From an uncultured Alphaproteobacteria bacterium (GTDB taxonomy: Bacteria; Pseudomonadota; Alphaproteobacteria; HIMB59; GCA-002718135): a stretch of DNA of 64,000 nt. Within the stretch, counting starts at the first letter, position 1, and each line of letters begins with the position of its first letter. This document shows positions 50,944-60,482 of this stretch, in pieces. A model generated the notes under the pieces. The model made no database searches and had not been told where the DNA came from. It saw nothing but the letters and a program-made list of their open reading frames with translations. The position numbers were made by a program, and so were the translations under genes. The stretch lies in NCBI GenBank assembly GCA_902628835.1, contig CACOPD010000001.1:1-64000 (forward strand). Direction: 5' to 3'.

Positions 50944-53304
50944 TCACTCTCCGTATGGGATCCAAATATTTTTTACTTGTGTACTTTGATATAAAAACTC
51001 CTTTAAGAAATCTTCTTCTTTCGAAGACCAATCAAGATTTTTTGATTGTGGACACCAACTCCTTTTTAAATTTGATGTTGTACTTTGAATAACTTTTAAA
51101 CGCTCATTATTATTTTCACTGAAATACCAAATACCATCGATATTTTCATGTTCTGCTAAGATTTTATTCAAACTATTTTGTTTAGTTGTAAGGATATTAA
51201 TATAACCAGCTGGTACATCAGAAGTTTCAAGTAGTTGATACAATTCTGTTGCTAAAAGAGATGTGTTTTGACCTGGAACAATAATACAAGCATTACCTGC
51301 TGCAAAATTTGCTCCTAAAGTTGTTATTAAACTTAATAATGGAAAATCATCGTTTAAAATATTTGCTACAACACCTATCGGTTCTTTAACGGCTAGTGTT
51401 AAACCTCTTATAGGAGGATTATGTATAGAGCCTTCAAACTTATCGGCCATAGCACCATAATAAAATAATCTTTCTATTGATTGATCAAATTCTTTTTCAG
51501 CATCTTTTTGTGAAATACCAATTAAAGAAGAAAGCAAACTAGAAAAGGTATTTTTTCGATCTTGTAAATTTTCAGCTAAATAATAAAGAATTTGAGCTCT
51601 ATTAAAATTAGTGGAAGATTTGCTAACTGCTTTAGATGCAACCTCAACGGTGTCTCTTACATCTTTACGATTTGCATTTGGAACATCACAAATAAAATTA
51701 TTTTGAACGTCATATGAAGAAAAAGAATAACCACTATCAGGTCTTTTTTGTTTTCCTCCAATGTATAATTTTGGTGTTCTATCGATAGAGTTAGATGATG
51801 TACCTTTAGATAATTTCTTACCTCTTTTTGACTTAGAAAGGGGTAGTGGTAATTTTGAATATGCCCTAATCCCTTCTGAACCACCTTCTCTTCCAAAACC
51901 ACTTTCTTTGTAACCACCAAAACCACAAGCAGCATCAAATAAGTTTGTAGAATTTATCCAAATGACTCCAGCTTTTACTTTTGGAGCAATATCTAAAGCT
52001 AAATTAATATTTTCAGACCAAATACTTGCTGCAAGACCGTAGGGCGTATTATTAGCTATTGATACAGCTTCACTAGGTGTTCTAAATGTCATTGTTGTTA
52101 AAACTGGTCCAAATATTTCTACTTGAGCAATAAAAGACGACGGCGTTACGTTTGTAAACAAAGATGGAGGATAAAATAAACCATTTGTTGGACATGACCA
52201 TGAAGGTTGCCATAATTTATTTCCATCTTTTTGGGCTTTATTTACTAAAGAATTAATTTTTTTAAGTTGAACAGGTGCAACAATAGCTCCAATATCAATA
52301 GACTTATCTAATGGATCGCCGACGCGAAGTTTTTCCATTCTTTTCTTAAGTTTTTGAATAAATTTTTTTTCAATACTTTCTTGTACTAAAAGTCTTGATC
52401 CTGCACAGCATACTTGGCCTTGGTTAAACCAAATCGCATCAACAACACCTTCTACAGCACTATCTAAATCAGCATCTTCAAAAACAATAAAAGGAGATTT
52501 ACCTCCAAGTTCCATTGTCATTTTTTTATCTGGGTTAGTATTTGTTTGAATTATTTTTTTGCCAACTTCAGTTGACCCAGTAAAGGCAATTTTTTTAACA
52601 TCTTTATGTGATGTTATATGTTCACCAGTAGAGCCATCCCCAGTAATAATATTAATTACACCTTGAGGAATTTTAGCTTTTTGACAAAGTTCTGCAAAAT
52701 AGAGTGCGCTGAGAGAAGTATATTCTGCAGGTTTTAACACCACTGTATTTCCAAGAGCAATTGCGGGGGCAATTTTCCAAGCTAACATTAATAAGGGAAA
52801 GTTCCATGGTATAATTTGTCCAACAACACCTATAGAATTATCAGAATTATTTGTATTCCTAGCTGACCATCCCGCATGATAATAAAAATGTCTTGCAACA
52901 AGTGGGATATCTATATCTCTTGTTTCTCGTATTGGTTTACCGTTATCAATAGTCTCTAAAACAGAAATAAATCTTGAATTTTTTTGTATGAGACGTGCAA
53001 GCGCATATAAAAATTTTGATCGATCAAAAGATGATAATTTAGACCATTTAATGTGAGCTTTCTTTGCAGCACTTACTGCAGCATTTACATCTTTTTTTGA
53101 AGCAACAGATAATGTTGCAATTTTTTTATTTGTTGAAGGATTAATTATATTTAATTTTTTTGAGCTAGACGATTTTACAAATTTACCATTAATAAAATGA
53201 TTATTTGGATTTTTTAAATTCTTTATCCAACTATTAACTTCTTTGCTGTCTTCTGGTGCAGGACCATAAGATATATTTTGAAAATTTTTAATAATCTTAT
53301 CCAT
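50944..53304 (-). CDS. Two-domain aldehyde dehydrogenase (second domain catalytically incomplete)
   Basis: A 786-residue protein. Residues 1-500 are a complete aldehyde dehydrogenase with GVVGQIIPWNFPLLM, FTGSTEVGKK, MELGGKSPFIVFEDADLD and the catalytic cysteine in FNQGQVCCAGSRLL. Residues 515-786 repeat the N-terminal, cofactor-binding half (LYIGGKQKRP, GVVANILNDDFPLL) but stop before the catalytic cysteine region and end IWIPYGE. This fused form is found beside deoC in other bacteria. It would oxidise the acetaldehyde released by DeoC. It lies 1-2 nt from the deoC stop. Confidence 0.88.
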   Translation of the reverse strand: MDKIIKNFQNISYGPAPEDSKEVNSWIKNLKNPNNHFINGKFVKSSSSKKLNIINPSTNKKIATLSVASKKDVNAAVSAAKKAHIKWSKLSSFDRSKFLYALARLIQKNSRFISVLETIDNGKPIRETRDIDIPLVARHFYYHAGWSARNTNNSDNSIGVVGQIIPWNFPLLMLAWKIAPAIALGNTVVLKPAEYTSLSALYFAELCQKAKIPQGVINIITGDGSTGEHITSHKDVKKIAFTGSTEVGKKIIQTNTNPDKKMTMELGGKSPFIVFEDADLDSAVEGVVDAIWFNQGQVCCAGSRLLVQESIEKKFIQKLKKRMEKLRVGDPLDKSIDIGAIVAPVQLKKINSLVNKAQKDGNKLWQPSWSCPTNGLFYPPSLFTNVTPSSFIAQVEIFGPVLTTMTFRTPSEAVSIANNTPYGLAASIWSENINLALDIAPKVKAGVIWINSTNLFDAACGFGGYKESGFGREGGSEGIRAYSKLPLPLSKSKRGKKLSKGTSSNSIDRTPKLYIGGKQKRPDSGYSFSSYDVQNNFICDVPNANRKDVRDTVEVASKAVSKSSTNFNRAQILYYLAENLQDRKNTFSSLLSSLIGISQKDAEKEFDQSIERLFYYGAMADKFEGSIHNPPIRGLTLAVKEPIGVVANILNDDFPLLSLITTLGANFAAGNACIIVPGQNTSLLATELYQLLETSDVPAGYINILTTKQNSLNKILAEHENIDGIWYFSENNNERLKVIQSTTSNLKRSWCPQSKNLDWSSKEEDFLKEFLYQSTQVKNIWIPYGE

Positions 53305-53305
53305 A

Positions 53306-54250
53306 TTAGCCTATTGCAAGTTTCTCTTTGTTTGCATACCTGCCACTAGTGTAGTGATAGAGTTGTCTTTCTATATCAATTAATAAACTAGACGCTCCAA
53401 TTCGCAATAACTTAGGATTAACCCATTCAAATCCTAACTCTTCAGCAACCAATATTAAAAATTCTAAGACAGATTTTGCCGTTGATATTCCTCCTGCAGG
53501 TTTAAAACCAATTTTTTTTCCAGTTTTTGTATGAAACTCTCTAATCATTCTCAACATAACGAGACTATTATTGAGATTAGCATTAATACTTTCTTTGCCA
53601 GTTGATGTTTTAATAAAATCTGCACCAGCCATCATGCAAACTAAAGAGGCTTTTGCTACATTTCGAAGAGTTTCTAGATCACCTACGCCAAGAATTGCTT
53701 TAATTTTTGTTTTACCTGCTGTTTCTTTAAAGCTGCGAACCTCATCATATAATTTTTTCCAATTATTTTGGAGTACGTATCCTCTATTAATAACAATATC
53801 GATTTCATCAGCACCATCTTTGATAGAATCAGAAATTTCTTTTTTTCTAGTAGTGTATGATGATAAACCTGCTGGAAATCCTGTAGAAACTGCAGCAATT
53901 GGTAGTTTGTTTTGAATAAGTTTTGTACAATCTTTTATTAGATGGTGATAGACGCATACAGCACCTACTTTTACTTCATTTTTTTCTAAACCTAAGTCCT
54001 CAAGAATATAATCATCGATAGGATTAAGAGCCTTATTGCATAGTCTTTCTACTTTTCCAAAAGTATCATCTCCACTTAGTGTAGTAAGATCAATTAAAGT
54101 AATAGCTTTTAATAACCAAGCAACTTGAAATTCTTTTTTGACAGTTCTTCTTTTAGTTAAGGTTGATGTTCGACGTTCAACAGCACTTAAATTAATTTGT
54201 GTATTATTAACCCAACTTGTATCTAAATTATAAAAGGTCTTCATTGTCAT
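53306..54250 (-). CDS. deoC: Deoxyribose-phosphate aldolase
   Basis: About 314 residues from ATG 54250 (TTG 54253 or ATG 54244 are also possible). It splits deoxyribose-5-phosphate into glyceraldehyde-3-phosphate and acetaldehyde. The Schiff-base lysine is in ADFIKTSTGKES, with a second catalytic lysine in GFKPAGGIST; VAVSTGFPAG, a variant of the usual VVGFPLG, and EIDIVINRGY are also typical. At over 310 residues it belongs to the longer, eukaryote-like type rather than E. coli DeoC (259). Confidence 0.92.
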   Translation of the reverse strand: MTMKTFYNLDTSWVNNTQINLSAVERRTSTLTKRRTVKKEFQVAWLLKAITLIDLTTLSGDDTFGKVERLCNKALNPIDDYILEDLGLEKNEVKVGAVCVYHHLIKDCTKLIQNKLPIAAVSTGFPAGLSSYTTRKKEISDSIKDGADEIDIVINRGYVLQNNWKKLYDEVRSFKETAGKTKIKAILGVGDLETLRNVAKASLVCMMAGADFIKTSTGKESINANLNNSLVMLRMIREFHTKTGKKIGFKPAGGISTAKSVLEFLILVAEELGFEWVNPKLLRIGASSLLIDIERQLYHYTSGRYANKEKLAIG

Positions 54251-54254
54251 CAAA

Positions 54255-55235
54255 TTAAATTTTTTCGTCTGTTAATGGTCTATTCAGCAATTCAGTTAAT
54301 TGATCTCTTAAATCATGTTGCTTATAGAGTATATTGTATACAGACTCCATAATTGGCATATCAATTTTATGCTTTTGTGAAATATTATAAACTGCTTTAA
54401 CAGTATAATAACCTTCAGTTACTTCTTGCGATTGTAAAAGATCTAAAAAATTATCATATTTTGATGAAGCTAATTTAATGCCAAACTGAGTATTTCGTGA
54501 ATTTGTTGAACCACAGGTTAAAATCAGATCACCAAGTCCAGATAAACCAAATAATGTATTTTTATCCGCTTTGAATTTTTTTGCGTATCTTGTCATTTCA
54601 GCGAAAGATCTTGAGATTAATGCACTTTTTGCATTTTCACCTAAATTTAATCCTTCTGCAATACCGGCAGCAATTGCATATATATTTTTTAAAGCACCTC
54701 CAACTTGAGTTCCTATCAAATCATCAGAATAATAGATTCTAAATTCTTTATTTGGAATAAGCTTAGAAATATTATCAAAGTCTTTTTTATTTTTGGTTGC
54801 AAGTGTTACAGCAGTTGGCAAACTTTGAGATACTTCATTTGAAAAAGATGGTCCAGATAAAATACTAATTGATTTAAACGGCATCATTTCCTGAAATACT
54901 TCTGTTAAAAATTTTGAAGAAGATATTTCAATTCCTTTAGAACATATAATAATATGATGATTTTTATTATGTAGCGAAGATTCTTTAATTACTTCCCTAA
55001 TTTTTTGTGCTGGTAAAGTTATAAATAAATATTTTACGTTTTTGATTTCTTTTAAGAAAGTAGTTGCAGTAACATTTTCGTTAAATGGGCTGTATTTTAG
55101 TTTTGGATTAATCTTGTGTTCATTAATTGATTTAACAATTTTTTCATCTCTAGCGTAAATGACGACTTTATTTTTACTTAATACTCGAGCAAGCGCACTG
55201 CCCCAAACACCTCCACCTAGAATTCCAATTGTCAT
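54255..55235 (-). CDS. gpsA: Glycerol-3-phosphate dehydrogenase [NAD(P)+]
   Basis: From ATG 55235 (MTIGILGGGVWGSALARVL) the protein has 326 residues; an ATG at 55262 would add 9. It reduces dihydroxyacetone phosphate to glycerol-3-phosphate for phospholipid synthesis. GGGVWGSALA binds NAD(P)H, SGPSFSNEV is the family's SGPS motif, and the catalytic lysine lies in VGGALKNIYAIAAG. The C-terminal domain is intact. It heads the nine-gene minus-strand run and is divergent from the binding-protein gene. Confidence 0.95.
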   Translation of the reverse strand: MTIGILGGGVWGSALARVLSKNKVVIYARDEKIVKSINEHKINPKLKYSPFNENVTATTFLKEIKNVKYLFITLPAQKIREVIKESSLHNKNHHIIICSKGIEISSSKFLTEVFQEMMPFKSISILSGPSFSNEVSQSLPTAVTLATKNKKDFDNISKLIPNKEFRIYYSDDLIGTQVGGALKNIYAIAAGIAEGLNLGENAKSALISRSFAEMTRYAKKFKADKNTLFGLSGLGDLILTCGSTNSRNTQFGIKLASSKYDNFLDLLQSQEVTEGYYTVKAVYNISQKHKIDMPIMESVYNILYKQHDLRDQLTELLNRPLTDEKI

Positions 55236-55359
55236 AATTTTGCTGTTTATCTGGTGAGACAAATGAAGTCAATTTATGGTTTTTGGCTAAAATCTTGAGT
55301 ATTTTTATAAAAAAACTGCATGATTGATTTTTGGAACTAGTATATGACGTACGATATAT

Positions 55360-55375
55360 AAAAAGTATACTTTTT
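55360..55375 (+). promoter_or_regulatory. Perfect palindrome in the binding-protein leader
   Basis: AAAAAGTATACTTTTT is a perfect 16-base palindrome ending two bases before the GGAGG ribosome-binding site of the binding-protein gene. A candidate promoter (TTGGAA at 55331, TATATA at 55355, 18-base spacing) runs into it. Its position suits an operator or a hairpin that masks or protects the leader. Confidence 0.45.
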
Positions 55376-55385
55376 TGGAGGAAAT

Positions 55386-56567
55386 ATGAAAAAATTACTT
55401 CTAGCTGTTATTGTAAGTTTGTCGACTGTAACGACTGCTGCATTAGCAGAAATTAAAGTAGGAATTATCCTTGGTTTTACAGGACCAATTGAATCTTTAA
55501 CTCCTGCTATGAGAGATGGTGCGAGAATGGCATTTGATGAAGCATCAAACTCTGGAAACCTATTAGGCGGTGAATCAATTACTATTCTTGAAGCTGACTC
55601 AACTTGTGTTGACTCTGCTGCTGCAACTGCAGCTGCTGAAGGATTAGTAGCAAGTGGTGTAACTGCAATAATGGGTGCTGACTGTTCAGGTGTAACAGGT
55701 GCAATTAATGCTAACGTTGCAGTACCAAATGGTATCTTAATGGTATCTCCATCTGCAACTTCACCAGGTCTAAGTAGTGTTCCTGATAATGGAACTTTTT
55801 GGCGTACAGCTCCATCTGATGCAAAAGGTGGTCAAGTATTAGCTAAACTAGCTTTAAGCAGAGGAATTGAAAGTATTGCTGTAACATATACTAACAATGA
55901 CTATGGAAAAGGTCTAGCTGAAGTGTTTGAAAAAGCATTTGCTTCAGGTGGCGGAACAATTACTGCTTCTGCATCTCACGAAGATGGAAAAGCTGATTAT
56001 TCTTCAGAAGTTGGTGTTCTTGCATCAGCTGGTGGAGATGCTCTGCTAGTTATTGGTTATATCGATGATGGTGGAAAAGGAATGATTGAAGCATCTTTAG
56101 ATTCAGGTGCGTTTGATTTATTCGTTCTATCAGATGGTATGATTGGTCAGTCAATCGTTGATAACATTGGTGCAGATTTAGAAGGTTCATTTGGTTCAAT
56201 GCCAGGTGCAATTTCTAAAGGTTCAGCAAAGTTTGGTGAATTAGCAGCTGCTAATGGCATGGATGGAAGTGCTCCATATGTTGGAGAGTCTTATGATGCT
56301 GCAGCTATTATTGCACTTGCAATTCAAGCTGGTGGATCTGCTGATAAACAATCAATTTTAAATAATATTAGTAAAGTATCTAATGCTCCAGGTATTGTAA
56401 TTAATCCTGGTCAATTATCATACGGCTTACAAATGTTAGCTGCAGGTAAAGATATTGATTACCAAGGTGCAACCGACGTAGAATTTAATGCGTTTGGTGA
56501 TGCAGCTGGTGCATTTAAAGAGTTAGAAGTTAGTGGCGGTGAATTCGTTACTGTTGGTGCTCTTTAA
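55386..56567 (+). CDS. Branched-chain amino-acid ABC transporter substrate-binding protein
   Basis: A 393-residue periplasmic binding protein. The signal peptide (KKLLLAVIVSLSTVTTAALA, cleaved about residue 21) is followed by the type I binding fold (IKVGIILGFTGPIESLTPAMRDGARMAFDEA). It matches the LivJ/LivK-like family, which takes up Leu/Ile/Val and related small amides or amino acids. A strong GGAGG site, and codons and base composition noticeably less AT-rich than its neighbours, suggest very high expression, as is usual for binding proteins in marine oligotrophs. Its transporter partners are the convergent livGFHM genes. Confidence 0.93.
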   Translation: MKKLLLAVIVSLSTVTTAALAEIKVGIILGFTGPIESLTPAMRDGARMAFDEASNSGNLLGGESITILEADSTCVDSAAATAAAEGLVASGVTAIMGADCSGVTGAINANVAVPNGILMVSPSATSPGLSSVPDNGTFWRTAPSDAKGGQVLAKLALSRGIESIAVTYTNNDYGKGLAEVFEKAFASGGGTITASASHEDGKADYSSEVGVLASAGGDALLVIGYIDDGGKGMIEASLDSGAFDLFVLSDGMIGQSIVDNIGADLEGSFGSMPGAISKGSAKFGELAAANGMDGSAPYVGESYDAAAIIALAIQAGGSADKQSILNNISKVSNAPGIVINPGQLSYGLQMLAAGKDIDYQGATDVEFNAFGDAAGAFKELEVSGGEFVTVGAL

Positions 56568-56587
56568 TAAATATTAAATAATTTTAT

Positions 56588-56617
56588 AAAAAACCCCGGT
56601 TAAACCGGGGTTTTTTT
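56588..56617. terminator. Bidirectional intrinsic terminator
   Basis: A run of six A, then CCCCGG, TTAAA, CCGGGG and a run of seven T: a GC-rich six-base-pair stem (extendable by A-T pairs) flanked by A and T tracts, so it works in both directions. It lies between the binding-protein stop (56567) and the convergent livM stop (56616). Confidence 0.93.
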
Positions 56618-57989
56618 ATGAGTGTCTCACTCTCTCAGGAATTATACCTTTAGGGCGGTAACGTAAAATTAATAATAAAATCAAACCCATAAATAAATAT
56701 CTAAAGTAAGGAACGCTATCAAGTAAGTGAACTTTAAGAGCATTAGTTGGTTCTAAACCTAATGTAAGTTGATTAATAATAAATGTCGTAAGTGGTGCAG
56801 CTTCAATCCAAGCAAACCAAATTACAAAACCACCAAAAATAGCTCCTAAATTATTTCCACTGCCTCCAACAATAACCATTATCCAAATTATAAATGTAAA
56901 TCGAAGTGGTCTGTATCCAGATGGAGTAAATAAGCCATCTAATGTGACAAGCATTGCTCCAGCCACACCTACAATTGCCGCTCCAATTACGAATATAATT
57001 AGATGTTGTTTTACTACATCTTTACCCATCGCATTGGCAGCGGTTTCATTATCTCTAATAGCTCTCATCATTCTTCCCCATGGCGAAAGCTGAGCTTTAT
57101 TCGCAAAATAAAAAATAATAAGCATCACTATTAAAAATAATATTGCGTAAGATAGTTTTACAAATATTCCTGAACCATCAATAATAAGATTATTCAAAAG
57201 CTGTTGTCTGTCGTTAATATCAATAACATTATTTAATTTAGAAGAATTTAGGTATGTAACAAGATTTATAAACCAATCAGCATTTTGTAGATCAATCTCA
57301 TAAGGAACTGGTCTTTTTAAACCAATTACGTTTTTGACTCCTCTTGATAACCATTCTTCATGTTTTAGTACACTAACAACAATTTCAGATATTCCTAATG
57401 TTACAATTGCAAGATAATCTGATCTTAGACCAAGTGCTACTTTGCCAATAACAAATGCTACTCCAGCAGCAAATAAACCACCGACAAACCATGAAAATAT
57501 TATTGGCAATCCTAGACCGCCTAAAAAACCTGCTAGTGCTGGGTTTACATCTTCTATATTTGCAGTGGCATTTAAATAAAAATGTCTAATTATAATAATA
57601 CCTAAAATTATAATGATACTATTTATCCAATATTTTGATGATTTTTTTGTAACTACTTTATTTATGTACATGACGGCAAACACTAACATTGCCAATAAAA
57701 TTAGACTGATTCCTAGACCTGTTCCACCAACTTGCCACGCTTCTCTTATGGGGGGATACGAAACAATTACTGCTGCAAGACCGCCCATTGCTAAAAAACC
57801 CATGACACCAAAATTAATTACTCCTGCATAACCCCAAGATATATTAACCCCCATTGTCATAATAGCTGAGATAATACACATATTCAGAATAACTAAACTA
57901 ACTGACCAACCTTGAATGAAACCAACAAATATGAAAAGTGAAATCATAATTGCGATCGCAATCCATTCATATCTTTCAAATTTCATCAT
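56616..57989 (-). CDS. livM: Branched-chain amino-acid ABC transporter permease LivM
   Basis: A 457-residue permease with about 10-11 helices. MTMGVNISWGYAGVINFGVMGFLAMGG and LRSDYLAIVTLGISEIV are LivM hallmarks, and the EAA-like loop ARAIRDNETAANAMG (about 310-325, reading MRAIRDNETAANAMGKDV) contacts the ATPases. It is at the longer end for LivM because of a periplasmic loop around 220-265. It overlaps livH by 4 nt. Confidence 0.93.
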   Translation of the reverse strand: MMKFERYEWIAIAIMISLFIFVGFIQGWSVSLVILNMCIISAIMTMGVNISWGYAGVINFGVMGFLAMGGLAAVIVSYPPIREAWQVGGTGLGISLILLAMLVFAVMYINKVVTKKSSKYWINSIIIILGIIIIRHFYLNATANIEDVNPALAGFLGGLGLPIIFSWFVGGLFAAGVAFVIGKVALGLRSDYLAIVTLGISEIVVSVLKHEEWLSRGVKNVIGLKRPVPYEIDLQNADWFINLVTYLNSSKLNNVIDINDRQQLLNNLIIDGSGIFVKLSYAILFLIVMLIIFYFANKAQLSPWGRMMRAIRDNETAANAMGKDVVKQHLIIFVIGAAIVGVAGAMLVTLDGLFTPSGYRPLRFTFIIWIMVIVGGSGNNLGAIFGGFVIWFAWIEAAPLTTFIINQLTLGLEPTNALKVHLLDSVPYFRYLFMGLILLLILRYRPKGIIPERVRHS

Positions 57990-58999
57990 AAAACCCTTCC
58001 TTTAAATATTCCTGATGGTCGTATGAGTAAAACAATTACAAGAATTGTAAATGATACAGCAAATTTATAATCTGTAGAAAGTAGCTGTACTAAACCAGAA
58101 GGCTCTAATGGTCCAGGTAGAATATAAACAAAGAATTTTTTGTAAGCATAAGTTATCATGATTTCTGAAAAGGCAATTACATATCCTCCCACTACAGCAC
58201 CAAAAGGATTACCTATTCCTCCTACAATTGCTGATGCAAATACTGGTAAAACCAAATTCAAATAAATAATAGGTTTATAACTTTTATCTAAACCATATAA
58301 AGTTCCAGCGACACAAGCTAAAACACCCACAATCATCCAAGTTATAAAAACAACACGATCAGGATTAATGCCTGATAATAATGCTAAATCCTCATTATCT
58401 GAAAAGGCTCTCATAGATTTTCCAGTTTTAGTTTTTTGTAAAAACCAAAAAGTAAAAGATAAAAGAATAATCGTTAAGAAAATTGTTATTACTTGTGATG
58501 ATTTTAAAGCTAATCCTTCGTTTAAGCCCGTCATTAATTTAAATTGTTTAGCTTTCATAATAAATTTCTGACCATCAGAAAATTTTATAGTTTCTGTTCC
58601 AATTATGATTCTTATAATTGCATTCACTACAAACATAACACCAATAGACACCATAGCTAAAACAACAGGTACACTTTTTTGATGTCTATAATATTGAAAG
58701 ACAAATTTATCAGAAATAATACATAAAATAATTGTTGCTATTATCCCTATTGGTAAGGCTAACAAAGCAGTTGGGAAAATTCCTAAGCCAATATTTTGAG
58801 ATTGAAAAAACCAAGTAAATAATATTGTGATCATTGCTCCAAATGACATAATCTCACCATGTGCAAAATTTGCAAAACGTAATATTGCGTAAACAAAAGT
58901 TACACCCAATGCACCAAGTGCTAATTGAGATCCATACGACAAGCCTGGAATAATGATAAAGTTTAACAGAACTACTAAGGAGTTTAAAAAATCTATCAT
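57986..58999 (-). CDS. livH: Branched-chain amino-acid ABC transporter permease LivH
   Basis: A 337-residue permease with about 8 helices. GALGVTFVYAILRFANFAHGEIMSFGA is the typical start of LivH, and MRAFSDNEDLALLSGINPDRV is the ATPase-contact loop. It pairs with LivM in the membrane. It starts 4 nt after livF. Confidence 0.93.
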   Translation of the reverse strand: MIDFLNSLVVLLNFIIIPGLSYGSQLALGALGVTFVYAILRFANFAHGEIMSFGAMITILFTWFFQSQNIGLGIFPTALLALPIGIIATIILCIISDKFVFQYYRHQKSVPVVLAMVSIGVMFVVNAIIRIIIGTETIKFSDGQKFIMKAKQFKLMTGLNEGLALKSSQVITIFLTIILLSFTFWFLQKTKTGKSMRAFSDNEDLALLSGINPDRVVFITWMIVGVLACVAGTLYGLDKSYKPIIYLNLVLPVFASAIVGGIGNPFGAVVGGYVIAFSEIMITYAYKKFFVYILPGPLEPSGLVQLLSTDYKFAVSFTILVIVLLIRPSGIFKGRVL

Positions 59000-59003
59000 C
59001 TAA

Positions 59004-59708
59004 CTAACCTCCTAAAAAAGATTTACGAACAGCAGGATTGTTTAATAATTCTTCGCCAGAACCATCTCTACTATTTTTTCCATTTACTAATACATAGCCT
59101 CTATCAGCAATGCTAAGTGCTTGTTTTGCATTTTGTTCAACCATTAATATTCCAACACCTGTTTTACGAACTTCTATGATTCTTGAAAATAGCTCATCCA
59201 TTACTATTGGTGATACTCCTGCCGTTGGTTCATCGAGCATTAGAATTTTAGGTTTGGTCATAAGAGCTCTTCCAAAAGCAACTTGTTGTCTTTGACCGCC
59301 TGATAATTCTCCAGCACTTTGATTTCTTTTTTGTTTTAAAATAGGAAACAGATCGTAAACATCATTAATGGTATGAATAATATCATCCTCTCTTAAAAAT
59401 CCTCCCATTTCTAAATTTTCTTCTACTGTCATACCGGTAAATACATTGTTTGTTTGAGGTACAAATGCTAATCCCAAATTGATTCTATTTTGAGGTAACA
59501 TTGAAGAAATTTCTTTATTGGAATATTCAACAGAACCCGAAGTTAAACTTAACATACCAAGTAATGCCTTCATTGCTGTTGATTTCCCTGCTCCATTTGG
59601 ACCAACTATGACAACAATCTCACCTTCATTTACTTCTAGATTAATATCTTTAATAATATCAACTCCTCCGTATCCAGCTGTTAAATTTTTACCAATTAAA
59701 TTATTCAT
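59004..59708 (-). CDS. livF: Branched-chain amino-acid ABC transporter ATPase LivF
   Basis: A 234-residue ATPase with Walker A GPNGAGKST (38-46), signature LSGGQRQQVAFGRAL, Walker B ILMLDEPTAGVSP and a C-terminal GSGEELLNNPAVRKSFLGG, which is the LivF ending. It partners LivG as the ATPase pair of the importer. It lies 6 nt after livG. Confidence 0.95.
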   Translation of the reverse strand: MNNLIGKNLTAGYGGVDIIKDINLEVNEGEIVVIVGPNGAGKSTAMKALLGMLSLTSGSVEYSNKEISSMLPQNRINLGLAFVPQTNNVFTGMTVEENLEMGGFLREDDIIHTINDVYDLFPILKQKRNQSAGELSGGQRQQVAFGRALMTKPKILMLDEPTAGVSPIVMDELFSRIIEVRKTGVGILMVEQNAKQALSIADRGYVLVNGKNSRDGSGEELLNNPAVRKSFLGG

Positions 59709-59714
59709 ATAATG

Positions 59715-60482
59715 CTAATTTTTATTAATACCTTTACCTAAATAAGCTTCTATAACTGTATCGTTATTTTTCACTTCATTAAAGTTTCCTTTAAATAAAA
59801 CTGAACCTTCAGCCATCACTATGACAGGATCACAGATTTTTTCTATAAGGTCCATATCATGTTCAATTACAAAAAAAGTATAATTCTTCTCTTTATTTAA
59901 TCTTAATATTGCATCCGTAATTTCATTAAGAAGTGTTCTGTTCACACCAGCTCCTACCTCATCAAGTAAAACTATTTTAGGATCGACCATCATAGTTCTC
60001 CCTAACTCAAGTAATTTTTTTTGACCACCAGATAAATTGCCTGCGAGTTCTTGTGTGAGATGATTTAGATTTAAAAAATTTATAACTTCAATTGCTTTTG
60101 CTCTTATTTCTTCTTCTTGCTTTTTTACTTTAGCATTACTTAGTAGAGCATATGATAATTTTTCACCAAATTGATTTGGTGGGACCATCATTAAATTTTC
60201 CAAAACTGTTAATGTAGAAAATTCATGTGCAATTTGAAAAGTTCTTAAAACTCCTTTTGCAAACAATTCGTGAGGTTTTAAAAAAGATATATCTTCATCA
60301 TTAAGAATTATATTGCCTCCATCAGGATCATATAACCCAGCAATAGTATTGAATAATGTTGTTTTTCCTGCACCGTTCGGCCCTATTAAGCCTGTGATTG
60401 AACCCATTTCCACTTTCATTGATGCATTATGGACTGCTTTTAAGCCGCCAAAAAATTTGTTAACATTATTTATTTCAAGCAT
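59715..60482 (-). CDS. livG: Branched-chain amino-acid ABC transporter ATPase LivG
   Basis: A 255-residue ATPase with NNVNKFFGGLKAVHNASM at the start, Walker A GPNGAGKTT (35-43), LRTFQIAHEFSTLTVLENLM, signature LSGGQKKLLELGR and Walker B IVLLDEVGAGVN, as expected for LivG. GAGVN replaces the commoner AGxNP. Its ATG lies 8 nt inside the end of rodA, so it is translationally coupled to a cell-wall gene rather than to its own transporter's binding protein. Confidence 0.95.
   Translation of the reverse strand: MLEINNVNKFFGGLKAVHNASMKVEMGSITGLIGPNGAGKTTLFNTIAGLYDPDGGNIILNDEDISFLKPHELFAKGVLRTFQIAHEFSTLTVLENLMMVPPNQFGEKLSYALLSNAKVKKQEEEIRAKAIEVINFLNLNHLTQELAGNLSGGQKKLLELGRTMMVDPKIVLLDEVGAGVNRTLLNEITDAILRLNKEKNYTFFVIEHDMDLIEKICDPVIVMAEGSVLFKGNFNEVKNNDTVIEAYLGKGINKN

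Noticed and set aside
53571-53915. Plus-strand 114-residue frame opposite deoC
   Set aside because: Complement of conserved DeoC motifs, no independent signals.
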